In this document: positions 29,305 through 38,397 of the stretch, one piece after another
How the letters are laid out: the number at the start of each line of letters is the position of its first letter
Position numbering within the stretch: position 1 is the first letter of the stretch
Assembly (NCBI RefSeq): GCF_002873335.1
Contig: NZ_MCUW01000089.1
Span: 262,551-326,301, forward strand
Reading direction: 5' to 3'
Length of the DNA stretch: 63,751 nt
Source of the DNA: Vibrio sp. 10N.286.49.B1
Lineage (GTDB): Bacteria; Pseudomonadota; Gammaproteobacteria; Enterobacterales; Vibrionaceae
The notes under the pieces: model-generated
Database searches by the model: none
Told to the model about the DNA's origin: nothing
What the model saw: only the letters and a program-made list of their open reading frames with translations
Made by a program: the position numbers and the translations under genes

Positions 29305-30438
29305 TTATAGTGATGCTAACTTGTTTTTGAGTCTGTATAACCCTTCCACAAAGTAGTAATCTCCGTAGATAAGTGAACAATCGATACCGAGTCCTTTAGG
29401 ATAGTTAAAGGTACCTCCAACCAAAACACCTTGCTTGCTATCATCGTTATAGGTTCCATAGTTTTGATAAAGACTATTTAGCATATCATTTGCTGCAACA
29501 AGATAACGCTCACGCAGATCTGCTGTTGGCGCTAAATCTGAAAGTAGTAAAAGCCCACTAGCGGCACAAGCCCCAGCTGAAGTATCTCGGGGGGTGTCTG
29601 TCTTAATAGGAGCTCTGAAATCCCAATATGGCACTGAATCTTCGGCTAAATTTTCGATAAAGAAGTCCGCGGTTTTCATTGCGGCTTCCAAATAGCGTTC
29701 TTCTTTTGTGTATTGATAGCTCAATGCAAAACCGTGGACTGCCCAAGAAGCTCCGCGACTCCATGCGGAATCCTGATTGTAGCCTTGCCCGCCGTGATAC
29801 TGTTTGACCTCGCCCGAAAAGCAATCGAACTCGACCATATGTCTGACCGAGCCATCTTCACGAATAAATTCTTTTAGTACCGTGTCGGCATGTGCCATAG
29901 CAATGAGCTTGAATCTGGGTGCATCCAACTGTTCAGCGGCCCAATATAAAATGGGTAAGTTCATCATACTATCGATGATACTTAATCCTTTTGGGTCAGC
30001 ATCATTCACATCGTTTTTATTCCATGCTGTTAGAAATCGGCCATTGATATTAAAACGACTCGCTAGGTGACTCGCCGCTCTTAACGCACGTGTTTTGGAT
30101 TTTTCATTTCCAAGCAGTTCGTAGTGCTTGATTGAGGTTAATTGCCACATAAACCCTACATCATGATGAATATCGACGAACTCATCTAATGGGCCATCCA
30201 TGGTCAATTCACGGTCTATTGCGATGTCCTTAAATGGAGAGTAGTTTTCTTTTTCATATAATAACCACAACAACCCAGGCCAAAATCCAACTACCCAGGC
30301 CCACGGTCTATCCGTATCACTGTAAATACCATTAGATGTCATAGATGGAAAACAAGCGGACATCTCTTCGCTAGTTGACTTCACTTTCTCAAACGTATCA
30401 GTCCAAGCTTGCTCAACCCACAAAATATTCTTTTTCAT
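29305..30438 (-). CDS. GH88 unsaturated glucuronyl hydrolase
   Basis: 377 residues, the length of a cytoplasmic UGL with no signal peptide. It hydrates and splits the non-reducing 4,5-unsaturated uronate from lyase products, releasing 4-deoxy-5-keto-uronate. The family features are visible: FWPGLLWLLYE near residue 52, HHDVGFMW near 92 and IIDSMMNLPILYWA near 155, supplying the two catalytic Asp residues, and NQDSAWSRGASWAVHGFA near 224. It lies 21 bases after the TauE/SafE gene on the same strand. The substrate could come from hyaluronan, chondroitin, ulvan or similar polymers; alginate oligomers usually do not need it. Confidence 0.93.
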   Translation of the reverse strand: MKKNILWVEQAWTDTFEKVKSTSEEMSACFPSMTSNGIYSDTDRPWAWVVGFWPGLLWLLYEKENYSPFKDIAIDRELTMDGPLDEFVDIHHDVGFMWQLTSIKHYELLGNEKSKTRALRAASHLASRFNINGRFLTAWNKNDVNDADPKGLSIIDSMMNLPILYWAAEQLDAPRFKLIAMAHADTVLKEFIREDGSVRHMVEFDCFSGEVKQYHGGQGYNQDSAWSRGASWAVHGFALSYQYTKEERYLEAAMKTADFFIENLAEDSVPYWDFRAPIKTDTPRDTSAGACAASGLLLLSDLAPTADLRERYLVAANDMLNSLYQNYGTYNDDSKQGVLVGGTFNYPKGLGIDCSLIYGDYYFVEGLYRLKNKLASL

Positions 30439-30459
30439 TTGATACCTTTAATATAAAAA

Positions 30460-31179
30460 TTATATGACCTTTAAGCCCGAGTAAACCGCCCCTATCCCCG
30501 CGACAAGGCACAAGCTTAGAGAGAGGTTACGCACGAGTTTTTTAGAAAGTCGATGTAAGACACTTATTGCTAATTTATGACCCGCATAACCAGCAGGTAC
30601 CAAAGGAAGTGCTAACAATAGATGTTTGATACTCATATAGCCAATTGGGATCTGAATGAGCAGAGATAAGGTAGAGCTCATTAAAAAGAATGCCGCTAGA
30701 TTGGCACGGATTTGCTCTACTTTTTGATGTTGCAACAACAAAGCCATTGGTGGACCACCAATGCCTGAACTCGTACCTAAAAACCCAGAAAAGAAGCCAG
30801 CAAGCATCAAACGCCTAGGCGTTACCTCCATTTTAATCGGAAGTAAGCTTGTACCGACAGCAATAAGGACAGTGGTCCCAAGCAACACCGATAGCTGACC
30901 AACATCGATGAAGTAAAGAATCGCCGCCCCCGCACACGTACCAGGAATTAGACCTAAAATGCCTTTCATGAGGCCATGTAAAGATATTTGTGTCCGATAT
31001 TTATACGTATTAAGAAGCGCTATAAAAAAGCCAACGATAATGATAGGGCCTGGGATGTATTCTGGTGACAAATACAACAACAGAGGTGATGCCACAATGG
31101 CCATGCCAAACCCGGTGGCAGTTTGGATAAATGCACCGATAAATATCAGGGACATAGCGAGTAGTACTGTAATATCCAT
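30460..31179 (-). CDS. TauE/SafE-family membrane exporter
   Basis: 239 residues with seven or eight membrane segments and two repeated halves. GAFIQTATGFGMAIVASPLL near residue 15 and GFLGTSSGIGGPPMALLL near 135 are the family signatures. TauE/SafE proteins export sulfite, sulfoacetate or related anions. The start is ATG at 31179; a TTG just before it also exists. Co-transcription with the GH88 gene suggests it handles an anion released during degradation of a sulfated uronide, although no sulfatase is encoded in the window. That link is inference. Confidence 0.82.
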   Translation of the reverse strand: MDITVLLAMSLIFIGAFIQTATGFGMAIVASPLLLYLSPEYIPGPIIIVGFFIALLNTYKYRTQISLHGLMKGILGLIPGTCAGAAILYFIDVGQLSVLLGTTVLIAVGTSLLPIKMEVTPRRLMLAGFFSGFLGTSSGIGGPPMALLLQHQKVEQIRANLAAFFLMSSTLSLLIQIPIGYMSIKHLLLALPLVPAGYAGHKLAISVLHRLSKKLVRNLSLSLCLVAGIGAVYSGLKVI

Positions 31180-31262
31180 CAAACTTTATAACCCCGTATT
31201 CCGAATAGCATATCTCAAATCGCCAATAATTATCCTTTTATTGAAAGGCACAGTCAAATAAA

Positions 31263-31279
31263 ACGAAACATCGTTTTAC
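31263..31279. promoter_or_regulatory. KdgR-like operator upstream of tauE-GH88
   Basis: ACGAAACATCGTTTTAC matches the KdgR-type pattern ATGAAACATTGTTTCAT at 13 of 17 positions and sits inside the palindrome TAAAACGA-AACA-TCGTTTTA. It is about 85 bases before the transporter start. The assignment rests on my memory of the consensus. Confidence 0.45.
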
Positions 31280-31373
31280 AATCGAAATTAACTACAAAAA
31301 AAACAACAAACCTTAAGACATTAACACGTTGAATAATCAAAGTTTAATAGGATAAAGACGATAACTTACATAA

Positions 31374-31511
31374 CATGACGCGCACGGCGCTGGGTTTCAA
31401 CGTGGTGAACTCAAAGGAGGTAATGCGAAAGATTACCCCAATGGGCACGGCCCCCAAGGTGATGTAATTTGCATTGAGAACTATGTTCGTGCAGTTCGAG
31501 ATCGCCCTTAA
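31374..31511 (+). pseudogene. C-terminal remnant of a DUF1566-like protein
   Basis: An open stretch of about 45 codons ends in TAA. Its end reads GHGPQGDVICIENYVRAVRD, which resembles the last segment of DUF1566-type surface or lipoproteins (ending NYVRxVR). There is a stop directly upstream and no start, so only the tail of a gene remains, between TauE and the ABC operon. The rest of 31180-31642 has no gene. Confidence 0.4.
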
Positions 31512-31642
31512 TTAGGGTTGAAAGGATAAAACTTTATCGAGATGATCTGTTCAATCTGAAATAACGAAATCAGACAGGGAACGAATGGCATCACCCTCCC
31601 TATCTTTTTCGAAGCTCTAATCACTAAATCCAAAGCAGTGAT

Positions 31643-32746
31643 TTAAGCAATATTTGACAAAGGCACCAACGGCAGTTCAACACGAAGCTTGGTCTGCGAA
31701 TCAAAAAGAAAAGCATCGTTCAGGTTAAAGCCGACATCAATCGTTTGCCCTTCCTTGAGTTGATATTTTCGGTCAATGCTCAATAAGAATTTCTGTCCTC
31801 CAGAAAGACAGTGAACAATTCGATTACTGCCTGTCGTTTCGACCAGATCTACGTTGGCCTTCCACTGGATCTCTTTGTGAGTGCTCTCTTCTAATATACT
31901 CATCTTATCGGGCCTAATACCTAGCAAGTAGTCGCCTCGCTCCTCTGCACTCGCTGATACTTCCCATGAGATATCTGGCCCAATTATGGTGGCGGTTTTG
32001 TGCGATACCGTTAATGGCAATATATTGGTCGGAGGGTTACCGATAAATGAAGCAACAAATACATTCGCTGGATTGTCGTAAATCTCTTCAGGGCTAGCAA
32101 ACTGCTGAAGCACACCGTCTTTCATCACAGCAATTTTATCGGCTAGTGTTAATGCTTCTATCTGATCATGCGTGACATAAACCGTCGTGTTGCCAAGCTT
32201 ACGGTGCAGCTGCTTAATTTGGGCACGCATTGAGTTTCGCAATTCAGCATCAAGGTTCGATAACGGCTCATCCATTAAGTAGATACCTGCGTCACGTGCA
32301 ATGGCGCGTCCCATTGCAACCCGTTGACGTTGACCGCCAGACAAGAGTCCTGGCTTCTTATCTAAATGTTCAGATAGGCGTAATGATTTGGCGACCTCTT
32401 CAGCACGGCGATAACGAGTGGGCTTATCAACACCTCTCAATTCGAGGCTAAAAGCTATATTGTCCCGTACCGTTAGATGCGGATACAACGCATAATTTTG
32501 GAAGACAAATGCTAGATCGCGATCTTGCGGGGATACGTGATTCACTCGATTGTGGTTGATCAGAAGGTCACCACGAGTGATGTGCTCTAAACCTGCAATC
32601 ATTCGCAATAAGGTAGATTTCCCACAGCCTGAGGGACCAACGATAACGATGAACTCACCGCTTTGGATCTCTAAGCTCACATCATGTATTACTTGGTTAT
32701 CTTCAGAATAAGTCTTATCTATATTATTTAGCGTGATAGCCGTCAT
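31643..32746 (-). CDS. ABC importer ATPase, UgpC/MalK family
   Basis: 367 residues. Walker A is GPSGCGKST near residue 37, the signature LSGGQRQRVAMGRAIARD near 134 and Walker B IYLMDEPLSNLDAELR near 154. The C-terminal TOBE/OB domain (about 235-365) is that of MalK/UgpC-type carbohydrate importers, with LLGIRPDKM near 275. It is the last gene of a five-gene minus-strand operon and begins inside the GDPD stop codon (TAATG). It powers the two permeases encoded upstream. UgpC-like ATPases are often shared among carbohydrate importers. Confidence 0.9.
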   Translation of the reverse strand: MTAITLNNIDKTYSEDNQVIHDVSLEIQSGEFIVIVGPSGCGKSTLLRMIAGLEHITRGDLLINHNRVNHVSPQDRDLAFVFQNYALYPHLTVRDNIAFSLELRGVDKPTRYRRAEEVAKSLRLSEHLDKKPGLLSGGQRQRVAMGRAIARDAGIYLMDEPLSNLDAELRNSMRAQIKQLHRKLGNTTVYVTHDQIEALTLADKIAVMKDGVLQQFASPEEIYDNPANVFVASFIGNPPTNILPLTVSHKTATIIGPDISWEVSASAEERGDYLLGIRPDKMSILEESTHKEIQWKANVDLVETTGSNRIVHCLSGGQKFLLSIDRKYQLKEGQTIDVGFNLNDAFLFDSQTKLRVELPLVPLSNIA

Positions 32747-33501
32747 TATTGAGTCCTCAACATAAATTCGTCGCGCAGAGTTAATGCTAGATCTGGTCTA
32801 TCGGTCGTGAAGGCATACACGCCGAATTCAAGTGCTTTATTAATATCAGCCTTTTTATGAGCTCCATAGCAACCATATTCCAGATTCTTCGCTTTAACTG
32901 CATTTTGAGTTCGATGCATCAGCTGACTAACGTGAACCGATATTTCATTCGCCTTTATTTCTTTCGCTATCTTCGCTACTTGTTCTGCCCCCAAAAGGCT
33001 TGGCATATTGCGAGCAACTAGCCAGATCGTAAATATCTCAGGGGCTTTTAGCGCAACGTCAGACAATACTTCGCAATTGAATGAAGAAATGATGCACTGT
33101 TCATTCATCCCTGTCTCTTCAAGAACACTTAATACTTGCTCAACGATATTTGGATAAGGAAGTTTGTCTTCATCCCCTTTGATTTCAAGTCGTAAGACTA
33201 TATCGCTATTGCTATAGAGATCGCACAGCTCTTTGAGAGTCATAATTCGTTCACCACCAGAATAGTTAACACTACCCTGTGAAAGCTCTTGCCAGGTTTT
33301 AGCATTCACTGGACCTGTCATATCGGTAGTACGGTCTAAGGTGGCATCGTGATGAACGACTAAGATGCCATCTTTGGTTGGATGTACATCGAACTCTACA
33401 AGCTCAACAGGCAAATTTAAGGTGTTTTCAAATGCTCTACGGCTATTTTCGCCCCAAAGGAGAGTGCCACCGCGGTGTGATGCTATTAATGATTTAGTCA
33501 T
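32746..33501 (-). CDS. Glycerophosphodiester phosphodiesterase (UgpQ-like)
   Basis: 251 residues without a signal peptide. ASHRGG near residue 8, LVEFDVHPTKDG near 34 and VVHHDATLDRTT near 48 are the GDPD catalytic and metal residues (His, Glu, Asp, His), and LRLEIKGDE near 104 completes the site. It splits glycerophosphodiesters into glycerol-3-phosphate and an alcohol in the cytoplasm. Being inside a Ugp-like ABC operon mirrors E. coli ugpBAECQ, but with Q before C. The alcohol part might be a sugar, given the surrounding island (inference). Confidence 0.9.
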   Translation of the reverse strand: MTKSLIASHRGGTLLWGENSRRAFENTLNLPVELVEFDVHPTKDGILVVHHDATLDRTTDMTGPVNAKTWQELSQGSVNYSGGERIMTLKELCDLYSNSDIVLRLEIKGDEDKLPYPNIVEQVLSVLEETGMNEQCIISSFNCEVLSDVALKAPEIFTIWLVARNMPSLLGAEQVAKIAKEIKANEISVHVSQLMHRTQNAVKAKNLEYGCYGAHKKADINKALEFGVYAFTTDRPDLALTLRDEFMLRTQ

Positions 33502-33511
33502 TGGATACTTC

Positions 33512-34354
33512 TTATTTCAGTGCGCCCATGGCGATGCCACGAACCAAATGTTTTTCGACAAGCTTAAAGCAGAGTAACGTTGGCAACATAGTGAGCGTTG
33601 CGCCTGCCATGACAAGTGGCCAGTTAACGATGCCATCATCAGCTGCGCCTGCATAAAGACGTGATAGCGCAATTTGCAAGGTACGTACTTCTTCACTATC
33701 CGTTGAAATCAACGGCCAGATATAGGAATTCCACTCTCCAAGGAAAGTAAACAGAGCCATAGCAGCAATCGCTGGACGCGCCATTGGCACGATCACTTTC
33801 CAAAGAACCTGAAGATGCGTTGCTCCATCAATCCATGCAGCCTCATCCATCGCTTTTGGGATGTTTTTGAAATATTGGCGTAGAAAGAAGGTCACAAAGC
33901 CACTCGCGATAGACGGTAGAATTAACGTCCAATAGCTATCAAGTAATCCCACTTTTGCCATATTGAGATAGTTTGGAATGAGACTGATGTGACCCGGAAC
34001 CATTAATGTTGCAACCACCAGCCAAAACAGAAATTCACGTCCTTTGAATTCTATCCGGCTAAACGCATAAGCCGCACACACTGAAACCGTTAGACTTAAT
34101 ACCGTAACAGCGATTGAAACCACCGCAGTATTAAAAAGATACAGAGGGAAATTCATCTCAGTAAAGGCATAAGCATAGTTCTCTAACGAGAAGCGAATAT
34201 CACCCGTTGTATAAGCATCAAATGGGATTAGTGATAAGAAAATCCCATACCCTATAGGGAACAAAAATAACAACGCAAATGCTGTGAGAACAACAGACGA
34301 CAACGACCAACGTATTTTCTTTGGTTCAACACTAATAGTACTAACGGCCTTCAT
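33512..34354 (-). CDS. ABC importer permease, UgpE/MalG type
   Basis: 280 residues with six membrane segments and the permease EAA motif DEAAWIDGATHLQVLWKVI near residue 180. It belongs to the carbohydrate-uptake CUT1 class and forms a heterodimer with the next permease. The ATG at 34354 gives the usual basic N-terminus. It overlaps the end of the upstream permease gene by 14 bases, which shows tight operon coupling. Confidence 0.9.
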   Translation of the reverse strand: MKAVSTISVEPKKIRWSLSSVVLTAFALLFLFPIGYGIFLSLIPFDAYTTGDIRFSLENYAYAFTEMNFPLYLFNTAVVSIAVTVLSLTVSVCAAYAFSRIEFKGREFLFWLVVATLMVPGHISLIPNYLNMAKVGLLDSYWTLILPSIASGFVTFFLRQYFKNIPKAMDEAAWIDGATHLQVLWKVIVPMARPAIAAMALFTFLGEWNSYIWPLISTDSEEVRTLQIALSRLYAGAADDGIVNWPLVMAGATLTMLPTLLCFKLVEKHLVRGIAMGALK

Positions 34355-35213
34355 AATGAACCTTTTTACCAATGAGCTTGGATTTAACCACTGCTAAAGC
34401 CAATAGAAGAACAAACAAGATGACAGCGAGTGCTGACCCCTGCCCAATATCAAACAGTTCAAAGCCCGTACGATAAAGCAGATTTACGAGCATATCGGTC
34501 GCAAACGCTGGGCCACCGTTAGTCATCACATTAACAATAGTAAATATTTGGAACGACTCTACTACTGAGATGATCAGCAAGAAATAGGTCGTTGGCATAA
34601 CCAAAGGAAAGGTCACTCTGCGAAATACATGTAATTTCTTGCCACCATCAACTTGTGAGGCTTCATATAACTCTTTTGGAATAGCCTGCAATCCAGCAAC
34701 GTAAATCACCATGTCATAGCCCAATTGCTTCCAAGTATTTACAATGATGATCACCCATAACGCTAACATTGGTGATTGGAGCCAAGTAACCTTATCTACA
34801 CCGAATGTCGCCAAAATGGAATTAATAAGGCCAAAGTCTGTCGCGAATATCCAACTCCAGATTACCGAGATGGCAACTGTAGAGGTCACCGAGGGTAAAA
34901 AATAAGCTCCTCGAAGGAATCGTACCAATTTGGTTTCATTGACTAAAAAGTTAGCTAAGAGCAGAGCTAACGCAAGTCGTATAGGCACTGATACGACGAC
35001 AAAAATCAATGTGATTATCAGTGAGTTTCTAAACTCTTCACCTTGTAAAAGGTAGCGATAGTTATCTAAGCCTACAAAAGGCATATCGCTACTCAAGAAG
35101 TTCCACGTATGGAAGCTGTAGAAGAATGACGAGATAATCGGCCAATAGGTAAAAATGCCTATTAGAAGAATACACGGCAATACAAAAAAATAGGGGGCTA
35201 GTTTTTTCATCAA
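34341..35213 (-). CDS. ABC importer permease, UgpA/MalF type
   Basis: 290 residues with six membrane segments. The opening YFFVLPCILLIGIFTYWPII and the EAA-loop segment PKELYEASQVDGGKKLHVFRRVTFP near residue 175 are typical of UgpA-like CUT1 permeases. It lies after the solute-binding-protein gene, separated by a short hairpin, and before UgpE. Substrate class: glycerol-phosphate esters or oligosaccharides. Confidence 0.9.
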   Translation of the reverse strand: MMKKLAPYFFVLPCILLIGIFTYWPIISSFFYSFHTWNFLSSDMPFVGLDNYRYLLQGEEFRNSLIITLIFVVVSVPIRLALALLLANFLVNETKLVRFLRGAYFLPSVTSTVAISVIWSWIFATDFGLINSILATFGVDKVTWLQSPMLALWVIIIVNTWKQLGYDMVIYVAGLQAIPKELYEASQVDGGKKLHVFRRVTFPLVMPTTYFLLIISVVESFQIFTIVNVMTNGGPAFATDMLVNLLYRTGFELFDIGQGSALAVILFVLLLALAVVKSKLIGKKVHYEGR

Positions 35214-35231
35214 TCTATTTTGAGTTAATGG

Positions 35232-35251
35232 AAGGCAGGTTACCCTGCCTT
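35232..35251 (-). promoter_or_regulatory. Intra-operon hairpin between binding protein and permease
   Basis: AAGGCAGG and CCTGCCTT flank a four-base loop. No T run follows. In ABC operons such hairpins often protect the binding-protein mRNA and make it more abundant than the permease message. Confidence 0.5.
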
Positions 35252-35258
35252 ATAGATG

Positions 35259-36491
35259 CTATAGACGTGACTCTACGCGAGAGTGGAAAGCTTTCAGCGC
35301 TTCATCTGCACTTCGCATACCCAAAGCGATGGATTCCCATACCCCATTTTCTTGTGAGCGAATCCAAGCCATTGCAGGTGGACGAGCGCGTCCTTGAGCA
35401 ACAGGAAGTTGGTCCATTGCCGTTGCAAATTCTTTTTGTTCCTCAAGCAAAGCAATTGAAGAATCCAGATCAAGCGCTTTTTTGTTCACTGGCATATACC
35501 CAGTATGCTGAAACCATTCTGCACTTTGATTTGCCGATGCTAGGTACTGCATGAACTGCCAAGAAGCTTTTTGTTTTTCCTCTCCAATATTGGCCAACAT
35601 ACCAACACCCGCACCACCAATAGGTACACGGCACTCAACCGTACAAGGCATAGGAAGAACGACTAAGTCATCCCCCAACGCTCGCTTATAGTCACCAAGG
35701 TTACCCGTACTGTCGAAATGTATCGCAACTCGGCCAGAACTAAAGTGCTGCTTCACCATTTTTTCATCAGTCACGCTCTCCGCAGAGGCAACATGATGCT
35801 TGTGGTAAAGATCTCCCATCCATTGGAAAGCATCGATGGTATTTTGGCTGTGAAGTCCTGATTCATTCGTCACTGGATCAACCCAATCACCACCATTTTG
35901 CATGACAAGTGCAAAGCGACTGAACTGTCCTGGCGCGTTTATCCCATAGATATTTTTATCGCCCAACTCTGCTTGAACTTGCTTAGCAACATCAAGAATC
36001 TGATCTAAATTTGCCATAGCCGGTACCTCTTCAATACCCGCTTTTTCAAGTAATGCTTTATTCACATACATTAGCGGCGTAGAAGAGTTAAACGGCATGA
36101 CGTAATTACCTTCTTTGTAACTACCAATTTCTTTCGCAAATGGCTGAAGCTGTTCTGTGAATTCAGCATTTTCTTCATAGTAATGATTAAGATTGGTCAG
36201 TACATTGGCTTCCGCGAATACACCATATTGGGTGACCTCTAATATCGCCATATCAGGATTACGACGTGCCGGAATTGAAGCTTGCAGCTTGGTTATAATG
36301 TCCGCATATTTGCCGTTGTAAGTCGCACTGACTGCTACGCCTTCATGAGAAGCATTGAAATCGTTGATGATGCCTTGAAGGACAACTTCATCATCTCCGC
36401 TTTGGTTATGCCATAACTCAACTTGAACAGGTTTTGCTATTGCACTGGCAGCGACTAGAGAAAGTGCCACAGTAGAAAGACGCAGTTTCAT
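35259..36491 (-). CDS. Extracellular solute-binding protein, UgpB-like
   Basis: 410 residues. The signal peptide is MKLRLSTVALSLVAASAIA, with a likely cut before KPVQ. The mature start VELWHNQSGDDE and the NPDMAILEVTQYGVFAEANVL segment near residue 80 place it in the family 1 carbohydrate/UgpB cluster. It captures the substrate in the periplasm. It is the first gene of the operon, is preceded by GGAATG, and is divergent from the RpiR regulator. Aromatic residues (Trp in NGGDWVD and SAEWFQHTGYM) could stack against sugar. Glycerophosphodiester or an oligosaccharide are both reasonable ligands. Confidence 0.88.
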   Translation of the reverse strand: MKLRLSTVALSLVAASAIAKPVQVELWHNQSGDDEVVLQGIINDFNASHEGVAVSATYNGKYADIITKLQASIPARRNPDMAILEVTQYGVFAEANVLTNLNHYYEENAEFTEQLQPFAKEIGSYKEGNYVMPFNSSTPLMYVNKALLEKAGIEEVPAMANLDQILDVAKQVQAELGDKNIYGINAPGQFSRFALVMQNGGDWVDPVTNESGLHSQNTIDAFQWMGDLYHKHHVASAESVTDEKMVKQHFSSGRVAIHFDSTGNLGDYKRALGDDLVVLPMPCTVECRVPIGGAGVGMLANIGEEKQKASWQFMQYLASANQSAEWFQHTGYMPVNKKALDLDSSIALLEEQKEFATAMDQLPVAQGRARPPAMAWIRSQENGVWESIALGMRSADEALKAFHSRVESRL

Positions 36492-36584
36492 GTTTCATTC
36501 CATTTATTGAAAAACTGAGAGCATGCTAAGCAGACATGATGACACTAGGGTTACAGTTTTAATTGCATTAATTGAAGATCACTG

Positions 36585-36597
36585 TGCAATAATTGCA
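36585..36597. promoter_or_regulatory. Candidate operator in the ugp-like/RpiR divergent promoter
   Basis: TGCAATAATTGCA is a perfect palindrome. A related AATTGCATTAATTG occurs about 25 bases to its left. Both lie between the binding-protein gene and the RpiR regulator and could be its binding sites. Confidence 0.4.
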
Positions 36598-36722
36598 AAA
36601 TTTATAAGCATATGTTTTTAATGGGAAATAAACCAAACTCATGTTGCATGACATGCTATTTGGAAATCAAACGGTCATATTCTGCAACTACCCTGCAATA
36701 AACCTATGACCAAGAGCAGAAC

Positions 36723-37598
36723 ATGAATAGCACCAAACTCACCTACCAATCCAAATCAGCCGCCATTTTTGAGCAACTGTTGAGTAACGAAGCCAAGTGC
36801 TACACTAAAAAAGAGCAACGGGTTGTCGATTTTTATCTGAATGATCCAGAACATATCGACTTATCAGCTAATGCCATCGCAGAAGCGATAGAGGCTCACC
36901 CATCAACTCTTGTTCGTTTCGCTCAAAAACTTGGGTTTAAGGGGCATCCTGAGCTCAAACGTTACCTGCAGAAGAAAAACCAGAACCTTGAAGATGCCAG
37001 CGAGCGTCATCAGCATACGCAGAGTCAAATTGAAGGTGATGTATTGCAAGCAACCATCTCGCAAGAAATTGAACATCTGAAGTTGATGACGAGTACATTA
37101 ACGCAAGCTCAACTCGATGAAGCTTGCCAGCTGATATTAAATGCAACGAAGGTATTTATTAACGGACAAGACAATGTCGAAGGGTTTTCTGAACACTTCT
37201 CGAGGCGACTGATGCGTTCAGGTTTTGATGCCAATACAGTTTCTCTAGATCATTCCAAATTCGCAGAACGCCTTGCTCAGTCATCTGAAGGTGACGTGCT
37301 TATTTTACTATTCAATAATACTTTGAGTAACCAAACCCTATGCCTTATCACTATTGCGCGGCATTTAAAACTTAAGATAATTGCTATCAGTGATCTAAGT
37401 GCAACAAAGTTACCTGAAAACATACACCTATTGAGAATCTATCGCGGGGAACACAAAGGAACGAAGTCTGTGAGCCCTTCTCTGGTGGTTACCAATGCGC
37501 TAATAAGAAACCTAACGGCTTTGGCCAAAGAGCAAACTATGCAAGGGTTGCAGAAATTTGAAGCAATTCGAGCCAGTGTCGATTCGCTTTGTCGATAA
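36723..37598 (+). CDS. MurR/RpiR-family transcriptional regulator
   Basis: 291 residues. The N-terminal HTH_6 domain (about 20-90) includes LSANAIAEAIEAHPSTLVRFAQKLGFKGHPELK, the family signature. The SIS domain (about 120-260) normally binds a phosphosugar; its usual GxGxS loop reads NGQDNVEGFSEHF here, which is degenerate. It is divergent from the Ugp-like operon and presumably regulates it in response to a sugar or glycerol phosphate. Confidence 0.9.
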   Translation: MNSTKLTYQSKSAAIFEQLLSNEAKCYTKKEQRVVDFYLNDPEHIDLSANAIAEAIEAHPSTLVRFAQKLGFKGHPELKRYLQKKNQNLEDASERHQHTQSQIEGDVLQATISQEIEHLKLMTSTLTQAQLDEACQLILNATKVFINGQDNVEGFSEHFSRRLMRSGFDANTVSLDHSKFAERLAQSSEGDVLILLFNNTLSNQTLCLITIARHLKLKIIAISDLSATKLPENIHLLRIYRGEHKGTKSVSPSLVVTNALIRNLTALAKEQTMQGLQKFEAIRASVDSLCR

Positions 37599-37724
37599 TT
37601 CCCCTGTCGTAGAAGTATCACATGTATGAGAAGAGAACGTCGCTTACTGTTCATACACAACAAGTGACAATGCTTTACAAGCAAAATCAATCTCTTCACT
37701 AATTCCGCAATGGTTAAGTAAGAA

Positions 37725-38114
37725 TCATAGTGATTCACGAGTTGCATTTTGCATCGCGATGTTTAAGCCTCCATCAAGCCCTACCGGAACCCAGAACTCT
37801 GCGATTTCACCTGCTGAAGTATCAATAAATGCACCTGGTATTGCATCAGAGTCTTCATTAAGAATTGTCAGCGTAAATGTTGCTCGAACAGAGGTTTCTA
37901 ATGCGGTGAGTGTTACCTCACCACTATCTTGCGTAAAGTGACTATCACCCGTATAGAACATAGCGCCATCGACATTTACTCGGTAATAGACCACCGCTCC
38001 TTCCACTAGGTCTTTAACGTCCAAATTGCCACCAAAATACTGCGGAGCAAATGAATAGATAGGAATGCAGAAACTGAGATCTTGCTGGCACACCTCTGGA
38101 CTGTTGTGAGCCAT
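37725..38114 (-). pseudogene. Acetamidase/formamidase remnant
   Basis: 129 codons. The segment FGGNLDVKDLVEGAVVYYRVNV, then DGAMFYTGDSHFTQDSGEV (about residues 28-70), is the core motif of the FmdA/AmdA family (usual form GGNxD...GDxHxxQGxGEV). Family members are 300-400 residues, so both the N-terminal region and the end are shortened. A run of about 100 non-coding bases flanks it on the regulator side and 283 bases on the lyase side. Most likely a decayed gene lost at the insertion boundary of the uronate genes. Confidence 0.65.
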
Positions 38115-38397
38115 AGCAAGACCTAATCGCGAAAGCTTAACAATGTTTGCGTCGACGAAAAACTATAACCAACGTCCAGTACTACATGAGTTTGAGAGCC
38201 ACTATATGCATCGATACAAAAGGCTGAAATCGGCGCTAGGAAATATGGTAAACCTGAGCTCTAACAGGCAGACCACATAAGCGCGCCTAGCTCGAAAAAA
38301 GAACGGGTTGTGGGCCGTGTGCTGTTCGTTCTCTACGTTGATACAGACGAACCAGTCAGCAGCACTGGCTCGTCCTTGAACCATGCAATGTTACCGA

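Noticed and set aside
38202..38384. 60-codon minus-strand frame between the formamidase remnant and the lyase
   Set aside because: No similarity seen and no regulatory signals; probably chance.
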